From positions 1 through 29,749 of the forward strand of contig NZ_CAMPHV010000056.1 in assembly GCF_946886105.1 (NCBI RefSeq): a stretch of 29,749 nucleotides of DNA, in the 5' to 3' direction. Origin of the DNA: an uncultured Pseudomonas sp. GTDB taxonomy: Bacteria > Pseudomonadota > Gammaproteobacteria > Pseudomonadales > Pseudomonadaceae. Below the pieces are notes generated by a model, which saw only the letters and a list, made by a program, of their open reading frames with translations, was not told where the DNA came from and did no database searches. This document shows positions 13,452 to 22,471 of this stretch, one piece after another (the stretch's first letter is position 1; every line of letters starts with the position of its first letter). Position numbers and translations under genes: made by a program.

Positions 13452-15272
13452 CTAGAAAAGATCGAGCTGCCCCTGCGTCGTCACAGAGGCGGTATTTTTC
13501 GTTATCGATATCGCCAACCGCTGCGCCAAACCCGCAGCCCTTTCCGCGCGGGTGGCGACCGCCTCGCTCAGGCGTGCGGGCAGGCCCCAGATTTCCACTT
13601 TGTGTTTGGCGCGGGTGATGCCGGTGTAGAACAGGCTGCGGGTCAGCAGTGGGCTGGGTTGTTCGGGCAGGGCCAGCAGCACTTCGGAAAACTCCGAGCC
13701 CTGGCTTTTATGCACGGTCATGGCGAAGGCGCAGTCGTGGCTGGGCAGGCGCGCCGGAGCGAAGGGGCGGTAGCCGTCTTCGCCCTCGAAGAACACCCGC
13801 AGGCCGAATTCGCTGTCCAGGCAGATGCCGATATCGCCATTGAACAGGCCGAGGGCGTAATCGTTCTGCCGCACCATGATCGGCCGACCAGCATACCAGC
13901 GCTCGCGGCTGGGCAGGCGTTCGCGGCGTTTGATCCGTGCTTCCAGCGCTTCGTTGATCCCGGCCACGCCCCAGATGCCTTCGCGCTGGGCGGTGAGCGC
14001 GCGAAAGTCGTTGAAGGCGGCAAAGGCCGCGGCCGGGTCGGCGCTTTTCGCAGCAGTGAGAAAAGGCGCGTAGCCGCGATCCAGGCGGTCGAGCAGATCG
14101 GCAGGGCTTGGCTCGGCGTTCCAGGCCAGGTCGACGCGGTTTTCCTTGAGCAGATTGAGGGTGCCACTGACGTCGCCGCCGTTGATCCGCCGCGCCAGTT
14201 CGCCGATGCCGCTGTCGCCGGCGAAGCGGTGGCTATGGCTCAGCAGCACCACGGCATCACCCAGGCGTGAAGTCGGCTCGGCGAGCGGCACTTGCTGGCC
14301 GGTGATGCGTTGCAAATCCGCAGCGGCCTGGGCGTCGAAACCGCGGCCTTCGCAGAGTTCGGCGAATATCGCGCCGGCTTCCACCGCGCAGAGTTGGTCC
14401 TTGTCGCCGAGCAGGATCAGCCGAGCGTTAGGCGGCAGGGCGTCGACCAGCTTGGCCATCAGCGCCAGGTCGACCATCGAGGCTTCGTCGACCACCAGCA
14501 CGTCGAGCGCCAGCGGATTGGCCGCGTTGTGCCGCACCTGGGGGCTGTCGCCACGGCTGCCGAGCAGGCGGTGCAGGGTGCGCGCCTCTTCCGGCAGCGC
14601 CGCCTTGATCGCTTCGCTGACCGGCAGGCCGGCCTTGGCATTGCGGATCGCCTCGGCCATCCGCGCTGCGGCCTTACCGGTGGGCGCCGCCAGGCCGATG
14701 GCCAGCGCCGCGCCAGCGGACTGCTCCAGCAACGCGGCGAGCAGGCGCACCACCGTGGTGGTCTTGCCGGTGCCGGGGCCGCCGGAAATTACCGCCAGCT
14801 TGCGCCGCACCGCTTGCGCCGCGGCCAGGCGCTGCCAGTCCGGCTGTTGCGTATTGAAGGAAAACAGCCGGGTCAGACTTTCGCTCAACTGCGCTTCATC
14901 GACGCTTGGCAGATCGGCCGCGCGGCTCAGCAGCTGTTCCGCGAGCTGTTTCTCATAGGCTTGATAGCGCGCCAGATACAGGCGTTCGCCTTCGAGAATC
15001 ATCGGCGCGAACGATTCGGCGCCACCAACCAGGGGGCTGGCCTGCAACTGCCAGCGCCAGTCCGCCAGGTTCGGCAGCTTAAATGCGTGTTCCGCCCACG
15101 GCCGCTGCCCGGCCAGGCGCGCCAGCGGCAGGCAGACATCGCCCTTGTCCAGCGCCGAACAGAGCAGCGCCGCCGAGGCCAGCACCAGCGGCTCGGCAGC
15201 CGGGTCGAGGCGGCGCAGGCTGTCGACCAGGGCGCGTTCCAGCGGGCCGAGGGGCAGTTCGGCGAGGTTCAT
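13452..15272 (-). CDS. recD: Exodeoxyribonuclease V subunit alpha, RecD helicase
   Basis: The product has 606 residues, very close to E. coli RecD (608). It is an SF1B 5'-3' DNA helicase. Walker A GGPGTGKTT is at 164-172, motif Ia LAAPTGKAAARM starts near 194, and Walker B VLVVDEASMVD is at 258-268. The late motif TVHKSQGSEF and a TGITRAK segment follow near the C-terminus. RecD is the fast motor that travels on the 5'-ended strand in RecBCD. I chose ATG 15272, with GGGAG upstream; the extension to 15383 lies in repeat DNA. It is separated from recB by a 223-nt gap filled with palindromic repeats, unlike the tight recB-recC overlap. Confidence 0.96.
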   Translation of the reverse strand: MNLAELPLGPLERALVDSLRRLDPAAEPLVLASAALLCSALDKGDVCLPLARLAGQRPWAEHAFKLPNLADWRWQLQASPLVGGAESFAPMILEGERLYLARYQAYEKQLAEQLLSRAADLPSVDEAQLSESLTRLFSFNTQQPDWQRLAAAQAVRRKLAVISGGPGTGKTTTVVRLLAALLEQSAGAALAIGLAAPTGKAAARMAEAIRNAKAGLPVSEAIKAALPEEARTLHRLLGSRGDSPQVRHNAANPLALDVLVVDEASMVDLALMAKLVDALPPNARLILLGDKDQLCAVEAGAIFAELCEGRGFDAQAAADLQRITGQQVPLAEPTSRLGDAVVLLSHSHRFAGDSGIGELARRINGGDVSGTLNLLKENRVDLAWNAEPSPADLLDRLDRGYAPFLTAAKSADPAAAFAAFNDFRALTAQREGIWGVAGINEALEARIKRRERLPSRERWYAGRPIMVRQNDYALGLFNGDIGICLDSEFGLRVFFEGEDGYRPFAPARLPSHDCAFAMTVHKSQGSEFSEVLLALPEQPSPLLTRSLFYTGITRAKHKVEIWGLPARLSEAVATRAERAAGLAQRLAISITKNTASVTTQGQLDLF

Positions 15273-15283
15273 AGACCACTCCC

Positions 15284-15355
15284 GTAGGGTGTCGGGGGGC
15301 CACCTAGGCTGTGCATACCAAGGGCGAAGGTCGTGGTGCGCGCGGCGCACCCTAC
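15284..15355. repeat. Inverted GTAGGGTG/CACCCTAC repeat
   Basis: GTAGGGTG (15284-15291) and CACCCTAC (15348-15355) are inverted arms of the same family as at 6447-6515. The element lies immediately upstream of recD, overlapping its ribosome-binding region. Confidence 0.65.
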
Positions 15356-15369
15356 GGATAGCCAGCCCG

Positions 15370-15439
15370 TAGCCCGGATGCAATCCGGGGAATGAGTCAG
15401 GCGTCGCGAAAACCCTTCCCGGATTGCATCCGGGCTACG
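15370..15439. repeat. REPIN, inverted pair of REP units between recB and recD
   Basis: GTAGCCCGGATGCAATCC begins at 15370, and its inverted copy GGATTGCATCCGGGCTAC ends at 15439. The arms match over about 23 nt around a loop of about 23 nt. It is the same family as the pair at 6631-6697. Confidence 0.85.
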
Positions 15440-15449
15440 AAGCAGACCG

Positions 15450-15481
15450 TAGGTTGGGTTGAGCGCAGCGATACCCAACAA
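15450..15481. repeat. Short dispersed repeat GTAGGTTGGGTT...ACCCAAC
   Basis: GTAGGTTGGGTTGAGCGC followed by AGCGATACCCAACA is an imperfect palindrome (TTGGGT/ACCCAA) familiar from Pseudomonas intergenic regions. It is the third repeat type in the recB-recD gap. Confidence 0.65.
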
Positions 15482-15495
15482 GGGGCGGTATCCGA

Positions 15496-18400
15496 TCATT
15501 TTCCCTCCTCGAACAGCTGGTCCAGGGCATCCAGTAGGCCATCCTCTGGGCGGGAAAAATAAACCCCGGCGCTGGGCATGCCGCGCAGGAACAGGTAATA
15601 GGCGCCGCCCAGTTGGCTGCCGTCGAAGTCGGCCAGGCGCTGGCGCAGGAAGCGCCGTAGCGCCACCAGGTAGATCAGGTATTGCAGGTAGTAGTGCTCG
15701 CCGGCCAGAGCCTGGAGCAGGCGCTCGCCACCGTAGTAGCTGGCGTCCGGGCCGAGCCAGTTGGATTTGTAGTCGCCGATGTACCAGCGGCCGTCGTGCT
15801 CGAAGGTCAGGTCGATAAAGCCCTTGAGAAAGCCCTTCAGGTTGTCGAATTCCAGGCGCGCGGCGGCTTCGCGCATCGGTGCGGCGAGGCCATGGGCCGG
15901 GTCGGCGAGGATCGCACGCAGGCGTTGCACATCGAGATTCGCCACCGGGAAGGTAAAGCCAAGTTCCGGCAGGCGTCGCGCCGATTGCAGGCTGGCCAGG
16001 GTCAGGCCGTTGCCGTCGAGGTCGGTATCCAGCACCTGCTGCAATTGACTCAGCGCCACCTCGCTCCAGTCGCTGCCGATGCCATGGTCGCTCAGCGCCG
16101 GCTCGATCAACTCGGCCAGGGTTGCCTTGCCGCGTGCCCAGTTTTCCAGGATCGCATGCAAACAGGTGCCGGCACGGGCGCCGCGGGGAAAGGCGAAGAA
16201 GCCGCTGCCGGCGTCGCTGGCGTCGGGCATCGCCAGGCCGTCGCGGTCCGGCGCTTCCATGTGCATGCCGGCGGCCAAACCGGAGAAGCTGCCGATGCGC
16301 CAGGCGCTGTGCAAACTGCGCTCGAAACGCTGCAAACGCGCCGGCGGCTCGGCGCGCTGCTCACCGCCGACATTGGCTTCGCGGTTCAGCAGCGGCAGGC
16401 GCGTGAGCTTGCCGGCGCTGGCCGCCGCCAAGGCATCCAGCTCGGCGGCCAGGGCCGTGCCGGGCTTCTCGCACAGGTGCCCGGCCAATTCGCCGAGGGC
16501 GTCCTGGCCGGCGAGTTCGCGGCCGTGTAGCAGCCAGGCCAGGGCGCTGCTGTGCAGGCCCTCATCGGCCAGCTCGCCGCTTTTCTGCGTCGGTTTCGGC
16601 ACCGCCACCGGGCCCCAATGCAGCCACAGACGATCGCGCGCGCGGGTCAGGGCGACATAGGTCAGCCGCAGTTTTTCCGCGAACGCCTCGCGGCGCGCCT
16701 GTTGCAACCGCTCGGGCAGCCGCTCGCTGCCGAAGTCGAGCAGCGGCTGGCCATTTTCGTCATGGCAACGGGCGCTGTCGGTGAATTTGCCGAGCAGCTT
16801 GCCGTCCCACAGGAAGGGGCAGAACACCAGCGGGTATTCCAAACCTTTGGAGGTGTGGATGGTGACGATCTGCACCCGTTCGGCATCGCTTTCCAGGCGC
16901 AACAGCGCATCGTCGCCGGCCCCCTCGCTGGCGCGCTGGGCATTGAACCAGGCCAGCAGCGGCTCCAGACCGGCGCGTTGCAGGCTTTCCTGCTGCAGCA
17001 GTTCGGCGAGGTGCAGCAGGTTGGTCAGACGGCGCTCGCCGTCGATACGCTGCAACAGCCGTTCGGCGACCTGCTGCTCATCGAGCCAGGCGCGGAACAC
17101 GCGCATAAAGCCCTGCTGCTGCCACAACTGGTGATAGCGCTCGGCGGCTTCACGTTCGTCGTCCCAGGCTTTCTGGTCGTCCTGGCACAGCGCCAGTTGC
17201 AACGCATCGCGGCCGAGCAGGCGGGTCGCCAGGGCATAGCGCAACACCCCTTCGCGCCCCGGTTCGGCATAGGCGGCGAGCACCGCAGCCAGCTCGGCGG
17301 CCTCTTCGCTGTGCCACACGCTGTCGCGCCCACGGCGCACGCTGGGCACCCCGCGCACGGCGAGTTCGGCGGCGATGCTCGCGGCTTCGCGGTGGCTGGC
17401 AACCAGCACGGCGATATCGCCACCCTTCAAGGGCGTGCGCTGGCCGTCTTCTTCGAAATAGGCCTGCCCCTCGGCGCTGGAGGCCAATAGACAGGCGATG
17501 CGCTGCGCTGTATCCACAGCGGCCAGATCGGCGGCGCGGGCCTTGTTCAGCCCCTCGTCGCCGAGCCAGACCAGGGCCAGCGGCGGGTCGGCGTCCTGCA
17601 ACGCGGGCAGTACCAGATTCGCCCGTAGCTTCACCCCGGCGCTCACCGGCGGGTAATCCAGGCCGTCCTCGGCGAACGGCTGCGGCCGCGCGAACAGCTG
17701 GTTGAGCGCGGCGATCAGCTGCGGCGTGGAGCGGTAGTTGTACGGCAGGTCATAGCACCGCGCGGCGGCATCGCGGGCCTTGAGGTAGGTCGCCAGGTCG
17801 GCGCCGCGAAAGGCATAAATCGCTTGTTTTGGATCACCGACGAAACACAGATCACCCAATTCGCTGACGGTGCCGGTCGGATAGATACGGTCGAATATCT
17901 CGTACTGCACCGGGTCGGTGTCCTGGAACTCGTCGATCAGCGCCAGCGGGTATTGGCTGCGCAGGGTCTGCGCCAGGTCGGCGCCGACCGGCCCCTGCAG
18001 CGCCTCGTTGAGGCGGTTGAGCAAATCGTCGAAAGCGAGCATGCGCTGTGCCGCCTTGCGCTTGGGTAGCTCGACGTTGAGTTCGTCGAGCAGACGCACT
18101 TGCAGGGCGATCAGCCGCTGCTGGCCGGCGGGCACGGCTTCGGCCAGCGCTTGCGCCAGTGCATCGAGCGCCTCGGCCAGCGCGCACACTGGCGTCGCAT
18201 GGCCTTTCTTGCACGCCTTGGCGACGGCGGCCGCACCGAGTTTGTCGAGGGCCTGGGGCGCCTCGAACAGCGCCGCCGGGTCGGCGAAATAGGCGTCCAG
18301 CTCGGCCAGCCACAACGGCAGCTTGGCGACCTTATGGGTCGATTGACTGAGACCGCCGTGGGCCTGCAATTCGGCTATCCAATCGGCCCCGTTTTGCTGC

Positions 18401-19056
18401 CAGAGTTCGGCGGCGCGGGCCCAGGCGCGCTCGACTGCGACCAGCTCGGTGCCGCCGGTGGATTCGCGCGGCTCGACCCGCAGGTAGGGTTTGCCGAGGT
18501 GGCTGCGCAAACGCTGACGCAGCAGCGCCGGGGTGATCTTCTGTTTGGCGAGAAAGCGCGCCCACACCGGGTCGGCATTGGCCAGCTCATGGCGCCAGGC
18601 ATCGCTGAGCAAGGCGTCGATCACCTCGCGGTCGTCCTGAGTCAGCTCGCTGTCGAAATCGCCGCCGGCCTCGAACGCGGCATCCTGCAAGGCGCGCTGG
18701 CAGAAGCCGTGGATGGTGAAGATCGCCGCCTCGTCGAAACCGTGCACCGCCAACAGCAGGCGCCGCCGCGCCTCGGGCCCCGGATGCCGTTGATGCAGCT
18801 GGTTGAGGAAATCGTCGCGACTCGGCGTGCCCTCGTACAGCGCCAGCAATTCGGCCAGCCGCCCGCGGATGCGCTCGCGCAGCTCGGCGGTAGCCGCGGT
18901 GGTGTAGGTGACCACCAGAATCTGGCTGACGCTCAGTTGCCGCTCCAGCAACAGGCGCGCGTAGAGCGCGGTCAGGGTCCAGGTCTTGCCAGTGCCAGCG
19001 CTGGCTTCGATCAGCGAGCGGCCGCTGAAGGAGGAGCTTTGCAGGTCGAGGCTCAT
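15496..19056 (-). CDS. recB: Exodeoxyribonuclease V subunit beta, RecB helicase-nuclease
   Basis: The product has 1186 residues (E. coli 1180). The N-terminal SF1A 3'-5' helicase has Walker A in EASAGTGKTWT (17-27) and later motifs LIDEFQDTDPVQ, TIHTSKGLEYPLVF and LTYVALTRARDRL. The C-terminal RecB nuclease domain has GFIDLTF with D1082 and DYKSN with D1095 and K1097. This spacing equals that of the E. coli catalytic residues D1067, D1080 and K1082. The enzyme degrades double-stranded ends and, after Chi, loads RecA. I chose ATG 19056, which has GGAGG upstream and overlaps the recC stop by 4 nt. An open frame extending 94 residues upstream reads an out-of-frame part of recC and is not part of RecB. 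Confidence 0.97.
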   Translation of the reverse strand: MSLDLQSSSFSGRSLIEASAGTGKTWTLTALYARLLLERQLSVSQILVVTYTTAATAELRERIRGRLAELLALYEGTPSRDDFLNQLHQRHPGPEARRRLLLAVHGFDEAAIFTIHGFCQRALQDAAFEAGGDFDSELTQDDREVIDALLSDAWRHELANADPVWARFLAKQKITPALLRQRLRSHLGKPYLRVEPRESTGGTELVAVERAWARAAELWQQNGADWIAELQAHGGLSQSTHKVAKLPLWLAELDAYFADPAALFEAPQALDKLGAAAVAKACKKGHATPVCALAEALDALAQALAEAVPAGQQRLIALQVRLLDELNVELPKRKAAQRMLAFDDLLNRLNEALQGPVGADLAQTLRSQYPLALIDEFQDTDPVQYEIFDRIYPTGTVSELGDLCFVGDPKQAIYAFRGADLATYLKARDAAARCYDLPYNYRSTPQLIAALNQLFARPQPFAEDGLDYPPVSAGVKLRANLVLPALQDADPPLALVWLGDEGLNKARAADLAAVDTAQRIACLLASSAEGQAYFEEDGQRTPLKGGDIAVLVASHREAASIAAELAVRGVPSVRRGRDSVWHSEEAAELAAVLAAYAEPGREGVLRYALATRLLGRDALQLALCQDDQKAWDDEREAAERYHQLWQQQGFMRVFRAWLDEQQVAERLLQRIDGERRLTNLLHLAELLQQESLQRAGLEPLLAWFNAQRASEGAGDDALLRLESDAERVQIVTIHTSKGLEYPLVFCPFLWDGKLLGKFTDSARCHDENGQPLLDFGSERLPERLQQARREAFAEKLRLTYVALTRARDRLWLHWGPVAVPKPTQKSGELADEGLHSSALAWLLHGRELAGQDALGELAGHLCEKPGTALAAELDALAAASAGKLTRLPLLNREANVGGEQRAEPPARLQRFERSLHSAWRIGSFSGLAAGMHMEAPDRDGLAMPDASDAGSGFFAFPRGARAGTCLHAILENWARGKATLAELIEPALSDHGIGSDWSEVALSQLQQVLDTDLDGNGLTLASLQSARRLPELGFTFPVANLDVQRLRAILADPAHGLAAPMREAAARLEFDNLKGFLKGFIDLTFEHDGRWYIGDYKSNWLGPDASYYGGERLLQALAGEHYYLQYLIYLVALRRFLRQRLADFDGSQLGGAYYLFLRGMPSAGVYFSRPEDGLLDALDQLFEEGK

Positions 19057-22000
19057 GCGTCCTCCTCGTCCACCGCCAACGCCAGCAGCGCCGGGCCGAG
19101 CAGTTGTTCGGCGAGGGCCTCGAATTCCGCGCCGAGCGCGTCGCGGTCGCGGAAGGCCAGGGCGTTCCAGGGGTCCTGGCACTCGCCGGGGATCGGGCTG
19201 AAGTCGGCGCCGAGCCAGGCAGTTTGCGCGGCGCTGCGGGCCGCTTCGATCGGTTCTTTTTTGCTGCGGGCGCTGGGCAGCAGCAGCGCCTTGGCGAAAT
19301 CGTGACTGGCGCGCAGGATCAGCGGCAGCGGCGCACACAGGGCATCGCGATAGGCGCTGAGCCAGGGTTGTAGCAGCTCGGCGGGATTGGTCAGCGGCGC
19401 CAGTTGCCAGTCGCCGGCCGGCGAGATCAGCAGGCTGTCGCGGGCGATGCCCGGGGTGGCGCCGAGGTTGAGCAGCAGATGGCGCAACCAGAAGCCCGGC
19501 AAATCCCAGGCGCCGGGGGCGTGCAAACGCCAGTCGAACAGGCCACAGGCGGTGACGCCGTCGAGCCAGCCGTAAACATGCACGCTGGCCAGGCGCACAT
19601 CGATCAACAGGGGTTGCGGCGCCTCCTGCGGGCGCGTCTCGAACAGCCGCGGGGCGAAGGCGCGCACCGGACCGCGCAATTTGCCCCAGAGCGCCTGGCC
19701 CAGTTCGCCGGGCGGCAGCCAGCCAGCGGCGCGGGCGACACGGCGTTCATCGGCCTCCGACCAATCGCGCTCCATGGCCTCCAGGGTCAGCCGACGCAAG
19801 CCGCGCCGGGCTGGGCCTTCGAGGGCGAAAGGCTCGTCGGCGGCGATGCCCTCCTCTGCATCTGCCAAACGCAAGCCCAGGCGCTGTTCGAGGAGAAACC
19901 GCGCCGGATGACGGAAACACAGCAGCAACTGCGCCGGTTCGATCTGCAACCAGTCGTCGTCGGGCGGCGGTAGCCGTTCGACGAAGGCATGCGGGTTGAG
20001 ATCCGGCGGCTCGGCCAGACGCGCCGCGGCGCGGAACCAGGAGGCGGAATAACCACTGTGGACGCCATCGGCGAAATTGCCGGGGGCGAAGGGTTGCAGC
20101 GGGTGGGCGATCAATAATTGCGCGCTGGCCTTGCCCGATGGCGCGATCGCGGTCATATCGACCGCTTCCAGCAGTTCGCTGATCAGCACCGACGGCGGCA
20201 GCACGGCGTTGTCGCGCGGGTCGCGGCCAACATAGCTGAGGTAGAGCGCGCCGCGCGCCGAGAGCAGGGTTTCCAGCAGCAGGTAACGGTCGTCGAGGCG
20301 GCGCACGCGGTCGCCGCGCCGCGGTTTCTGGCTGATCAGGTCGAAGCCCACCGCCGGGGTACGCCGCGGCAGTGCGCCGTCGTCCAGACCGAGCAGGCAG
20401 ACCAGGCGGAACGGCAGGCTGCGCATCGGCACCATGGTGCAGAAGGTCACCGCGCCGGTAAGAAAACCCGAGGCGCCCCCGCCCTGCTCCAGCGCCGCGG
20501 ATAGTTGCTGACGGATCAGCGCCAGTTCCAGCGGCCGTTCGATGCCCGCCGCCGCGGCTTGCTCCTTGAGCGCGGCGCAGGCTCTGGACAGCAGCAACAG
20601 GGTGTCGCCGGCTTCACGTTCGTCGAACAGGCCATCGATCAGGCCCAGCAGGGTCTCGGCCCATTCACCGAGGCTGCGCGGCCGTTGCAGTTCGCGGGCG
20701 AGTGCGCCTAGGCGCTCGACGAAGGCAACCAGGCGCCCGAGCAGCTGCGCGCGGCCGCCTTCCAGAGCATCCAGCGGCCAGGTATCGCCGAGCAGCGGCG
20801 CCTGCTCGCCGGCCAGCTGCGGCGGTGCGGCGAAGCCCAGCAGCAGGCGGTCGAGGCCCTGGCGCCAGGTGAAGGCGTTGTCGGCAGGCAGCCCGAGTTG
20901 CTCGCGGTGCTGCGCATCGCGGCCCCAGCGCACGCCCGCGGCATGCAACCAGTCGCGCACCAGGGGCAGGTCTTCGCGCTCGATGCCGGCGCGGCTGGCC
21001 ACTGCCGGTTGTTCCAGCCAGGCGAGGATTTCCTCGGCGGCGAAGCGGCTTTCGGGTAGCGCGAGCAGATTGAGAAAGGCTTCGATCAGCGGAATTTCCG
21101 CACGCAGGCTGCGGTCGGCGAGGCTGAAGGGAATCCAGGGCGTACTCTCGCGCTGGGCACCGGCCTTGTAGGCGAACACCGCTTCGATGTAGGGCGCATA
21201 GCGTTCGATATCCGGGGTCAGCACCACCACCTGATCCGGGGTCAACTGCGGGTCGGCGGCGAAGCGCGCGAGCAGCTGGTCATGCAGAATTTCCACTTCG
21301 CGCAGCGGCGAATGGGCGATATGCACTTCCAGCGAGCGGTCGTCGTCGCGCAGGACAAGACGCTCATCGGCCTGGCGGGTGCGCAAGCGCAGGATGTCGT
21401 TCTGCAACGCCTGCAACAGGCTGTCGTCGTGCAGGTCCTCATCGGCGCTGTAGAGGCCGATTTCCTGGCTGCCTTCGCTGGAAGCCAGGGCGAACAGGCC
21501 GTCGAAAAAGTCGCGACCCTGCTTGCCCAGGCTGGCCAGCAGCGGATGGCCGACGTCCAGATACCAGTCATCCGGACTGCTCTCTTGATTAGCCGCTGCG
21601 CTTAGGGGTTGCCTGGCCAGTTCGCGGATATCGCGAATTTCGCCCCAGGCCTCGCGGCACGGATTGAGCGCGCAGATCACCACCTCGGTATGCCGCGCCA
21701 GGCCTTCGAGCACGCGCAGGTGGTGGGTCGGCAGGCTGCTGATGCCGAACACCAGCAGGCGCTCGGGCAGATCGGCGATCGGCGCCTGGTCATACAGACG
21801 GCGCAGCAAGTCGTCGAGCAGGCGGGCTCGGTGCGGGTGGCCGTCGCGGGTCAGTTCGCGCCACAGCAGCGCCTGCCAGGCTTCGTCCGGACCCAGATCG
21901 AGCAGCTCGTTGCGCTCCCAGGCCGCCAGCCAGTCGTCGCGATACAGCAGGTACTGGTCGAAAACGTCGGCGATCTTGCTGGCCAGCGACAGCCGCCGGC

Positions 22001-22367
22001 GTTCGTCGCCGCCCTCTAGGTAATGCGCCAGGCGCGGCGCTTCGGCGAGGTTGGCCGGCTCGCACAGCCAATCGTAGAGACGCCAGGCCAGCGTGCTGGG
22101 CGAGAACGCTGATTGCTCGGGCAACTGGCCGAGCACCAGGCGCGACAGGTCCCAGACGAACTTGGCCGGCAGCTGCACCTCGAGCTGCATGGCGATGCCC
22201 TGCTTGCGCGCCAGTTCCAGCGTCAGCCAGCGCCCCATGCCCTGGCTCGGCACCACCACCAGCGCCGGCGCGAAGGGCTCACGCAGCGGCTGGGCGAGCA
22301 GGGTCGTGGCCAGCTCGCCGAGGGTTTCCAGATCAGGGGCGTGATAGAGCGTAAGCATGGTCAGCAT
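19053..22367 (-). CDS. recC: Exodeoxyribonuclease V subunit gamma, RecC
   Basis: The product has 1104 residues (E. coli 1122). RecC has an inactive helicase fold that splits the duplex and scans the 3' strand for Chi. Recognisable parts are the N-terminal L-YHA-(D/N)-LE-L...VVVPSQGMGRWLTLELA, a VVVLTPDIERYAPYIEAVF segment near the middle, the VCLLGLDDGALPRRTPAVGFDLI block, and a LYLSYVGRD segment. As expected it lacks a Walker A motif. It is first in the recC-recB-recD series, with no ptrA between recC and recB, the arrangement seen in pseudomonads. ATG 22367 has AGGAC just upstream; ATG 22358 lacks a site. The promoter should lie in the 104-nt divergent gap with the PilU-like gene. Confidence 0.96.
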   Translation of the reverse strand: MLTMLTLYHAPDLETLGELATTLLAQPLREPFAPALVVVPSQGMGRWLTLELARKQGIAMQLEVQLPAKFVWDLSRLVLGQLPEQSAFSPSTLAWRLYDWLCEPANLAEAPRLAHYLEGGDERRRLSLASKIADVFDQYLLYRDDWLAAWERNELLDLGPDEAWQALLWRELTRDGHPHRARLLDDLLRRLYDQAPIADLPERLLVFGISSLPTHHLRVLEGLARHTEVVICALNPCREAWGEIRDIRELARQPLSAAANQESSPDDWYLDVGHPLLASLGKQGRDFFDGLFALASSEGSQEIGLYSADEDLHDDSLLQALQNDILRLRTRQADERLVLRDDDRSLEVHIAHSPLREVEILHDQLLARFAADPQLTPDQVVVLTPDIERYAPYIEAVFAYKAGAQRESTPWIPFSLADRSLRAEIPLIEAFLNLLALPESRFAAEEILAWLEQPAVASRAGIEREDLPLVRDWLHAAGVRWGRDAQHREQLGLPADNAFTWRQGLDRLLLGFAAPPQLAGEQAPLLGDTWPLDALEGGRAQLLGRLVAFVERLGALARELQRPRSLGEWAETLLGLIDGLFDEREAGDTLLLLSRACAALKEQAAAAGIERPLELALIRQQLSAALEQGGGASGFLTGAVTFCTMVPMRSLPFRLVCLLGLDDGALPRRTPAVGFDLISQKPRRGDRVRRLDDRYLLLETLLSARGALYLSYVGRDPRDNAVLPPSVLISELLEAVDMTAIAPSGKASAQLLIAHPLQPFAPGNFADGVHSGYSASWFRAAARLAEPPDLNPHAFVERLPPPDDDWLQIEPAQLLLCFRHPARFLLEQRLGLRLADAEEGIAADEPFALEGPARRGLRRLTLEAMERDWSEADERRVARAAGWLPPGELGQALWGKLRGPVRAFAPRLFETRPQEAPQPLLIDVRLASVHVYGWLDGVTACGLFDWRLHAPGAWDLPGFWLRHLLLNLGATPGIARDSLLISPAGDWQLAPLTNPAELLQPWLSAYRDALCAPLPLILRASHDFAKALLLPSARSKKEPIEAARSAAQTAWLGADFSPIPGECQDPWNALAFRDRDALGAEFEALAEQLLGPALLALAVDEEDA

Positions 22368-22471
22368 GGCGTCCTGTGCGAAGCGCTAGGGTAACCAGTC
22401 TGACGGCCCGACGCGATAAGCGCCGCCAGCGCATCAACTGCTAGGCTTTGTACGGACGAACGGGAGATGCA

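Noticed and set aside
19057..19338. N-terminal 94-residue extension of RecB
   Set aside because: It is Arg/Pro/Gly-rich and reads recC out of frame. The conserved RecB start MSLDL at 19056 has its own SD and the usual 4-nt overlap with recC.
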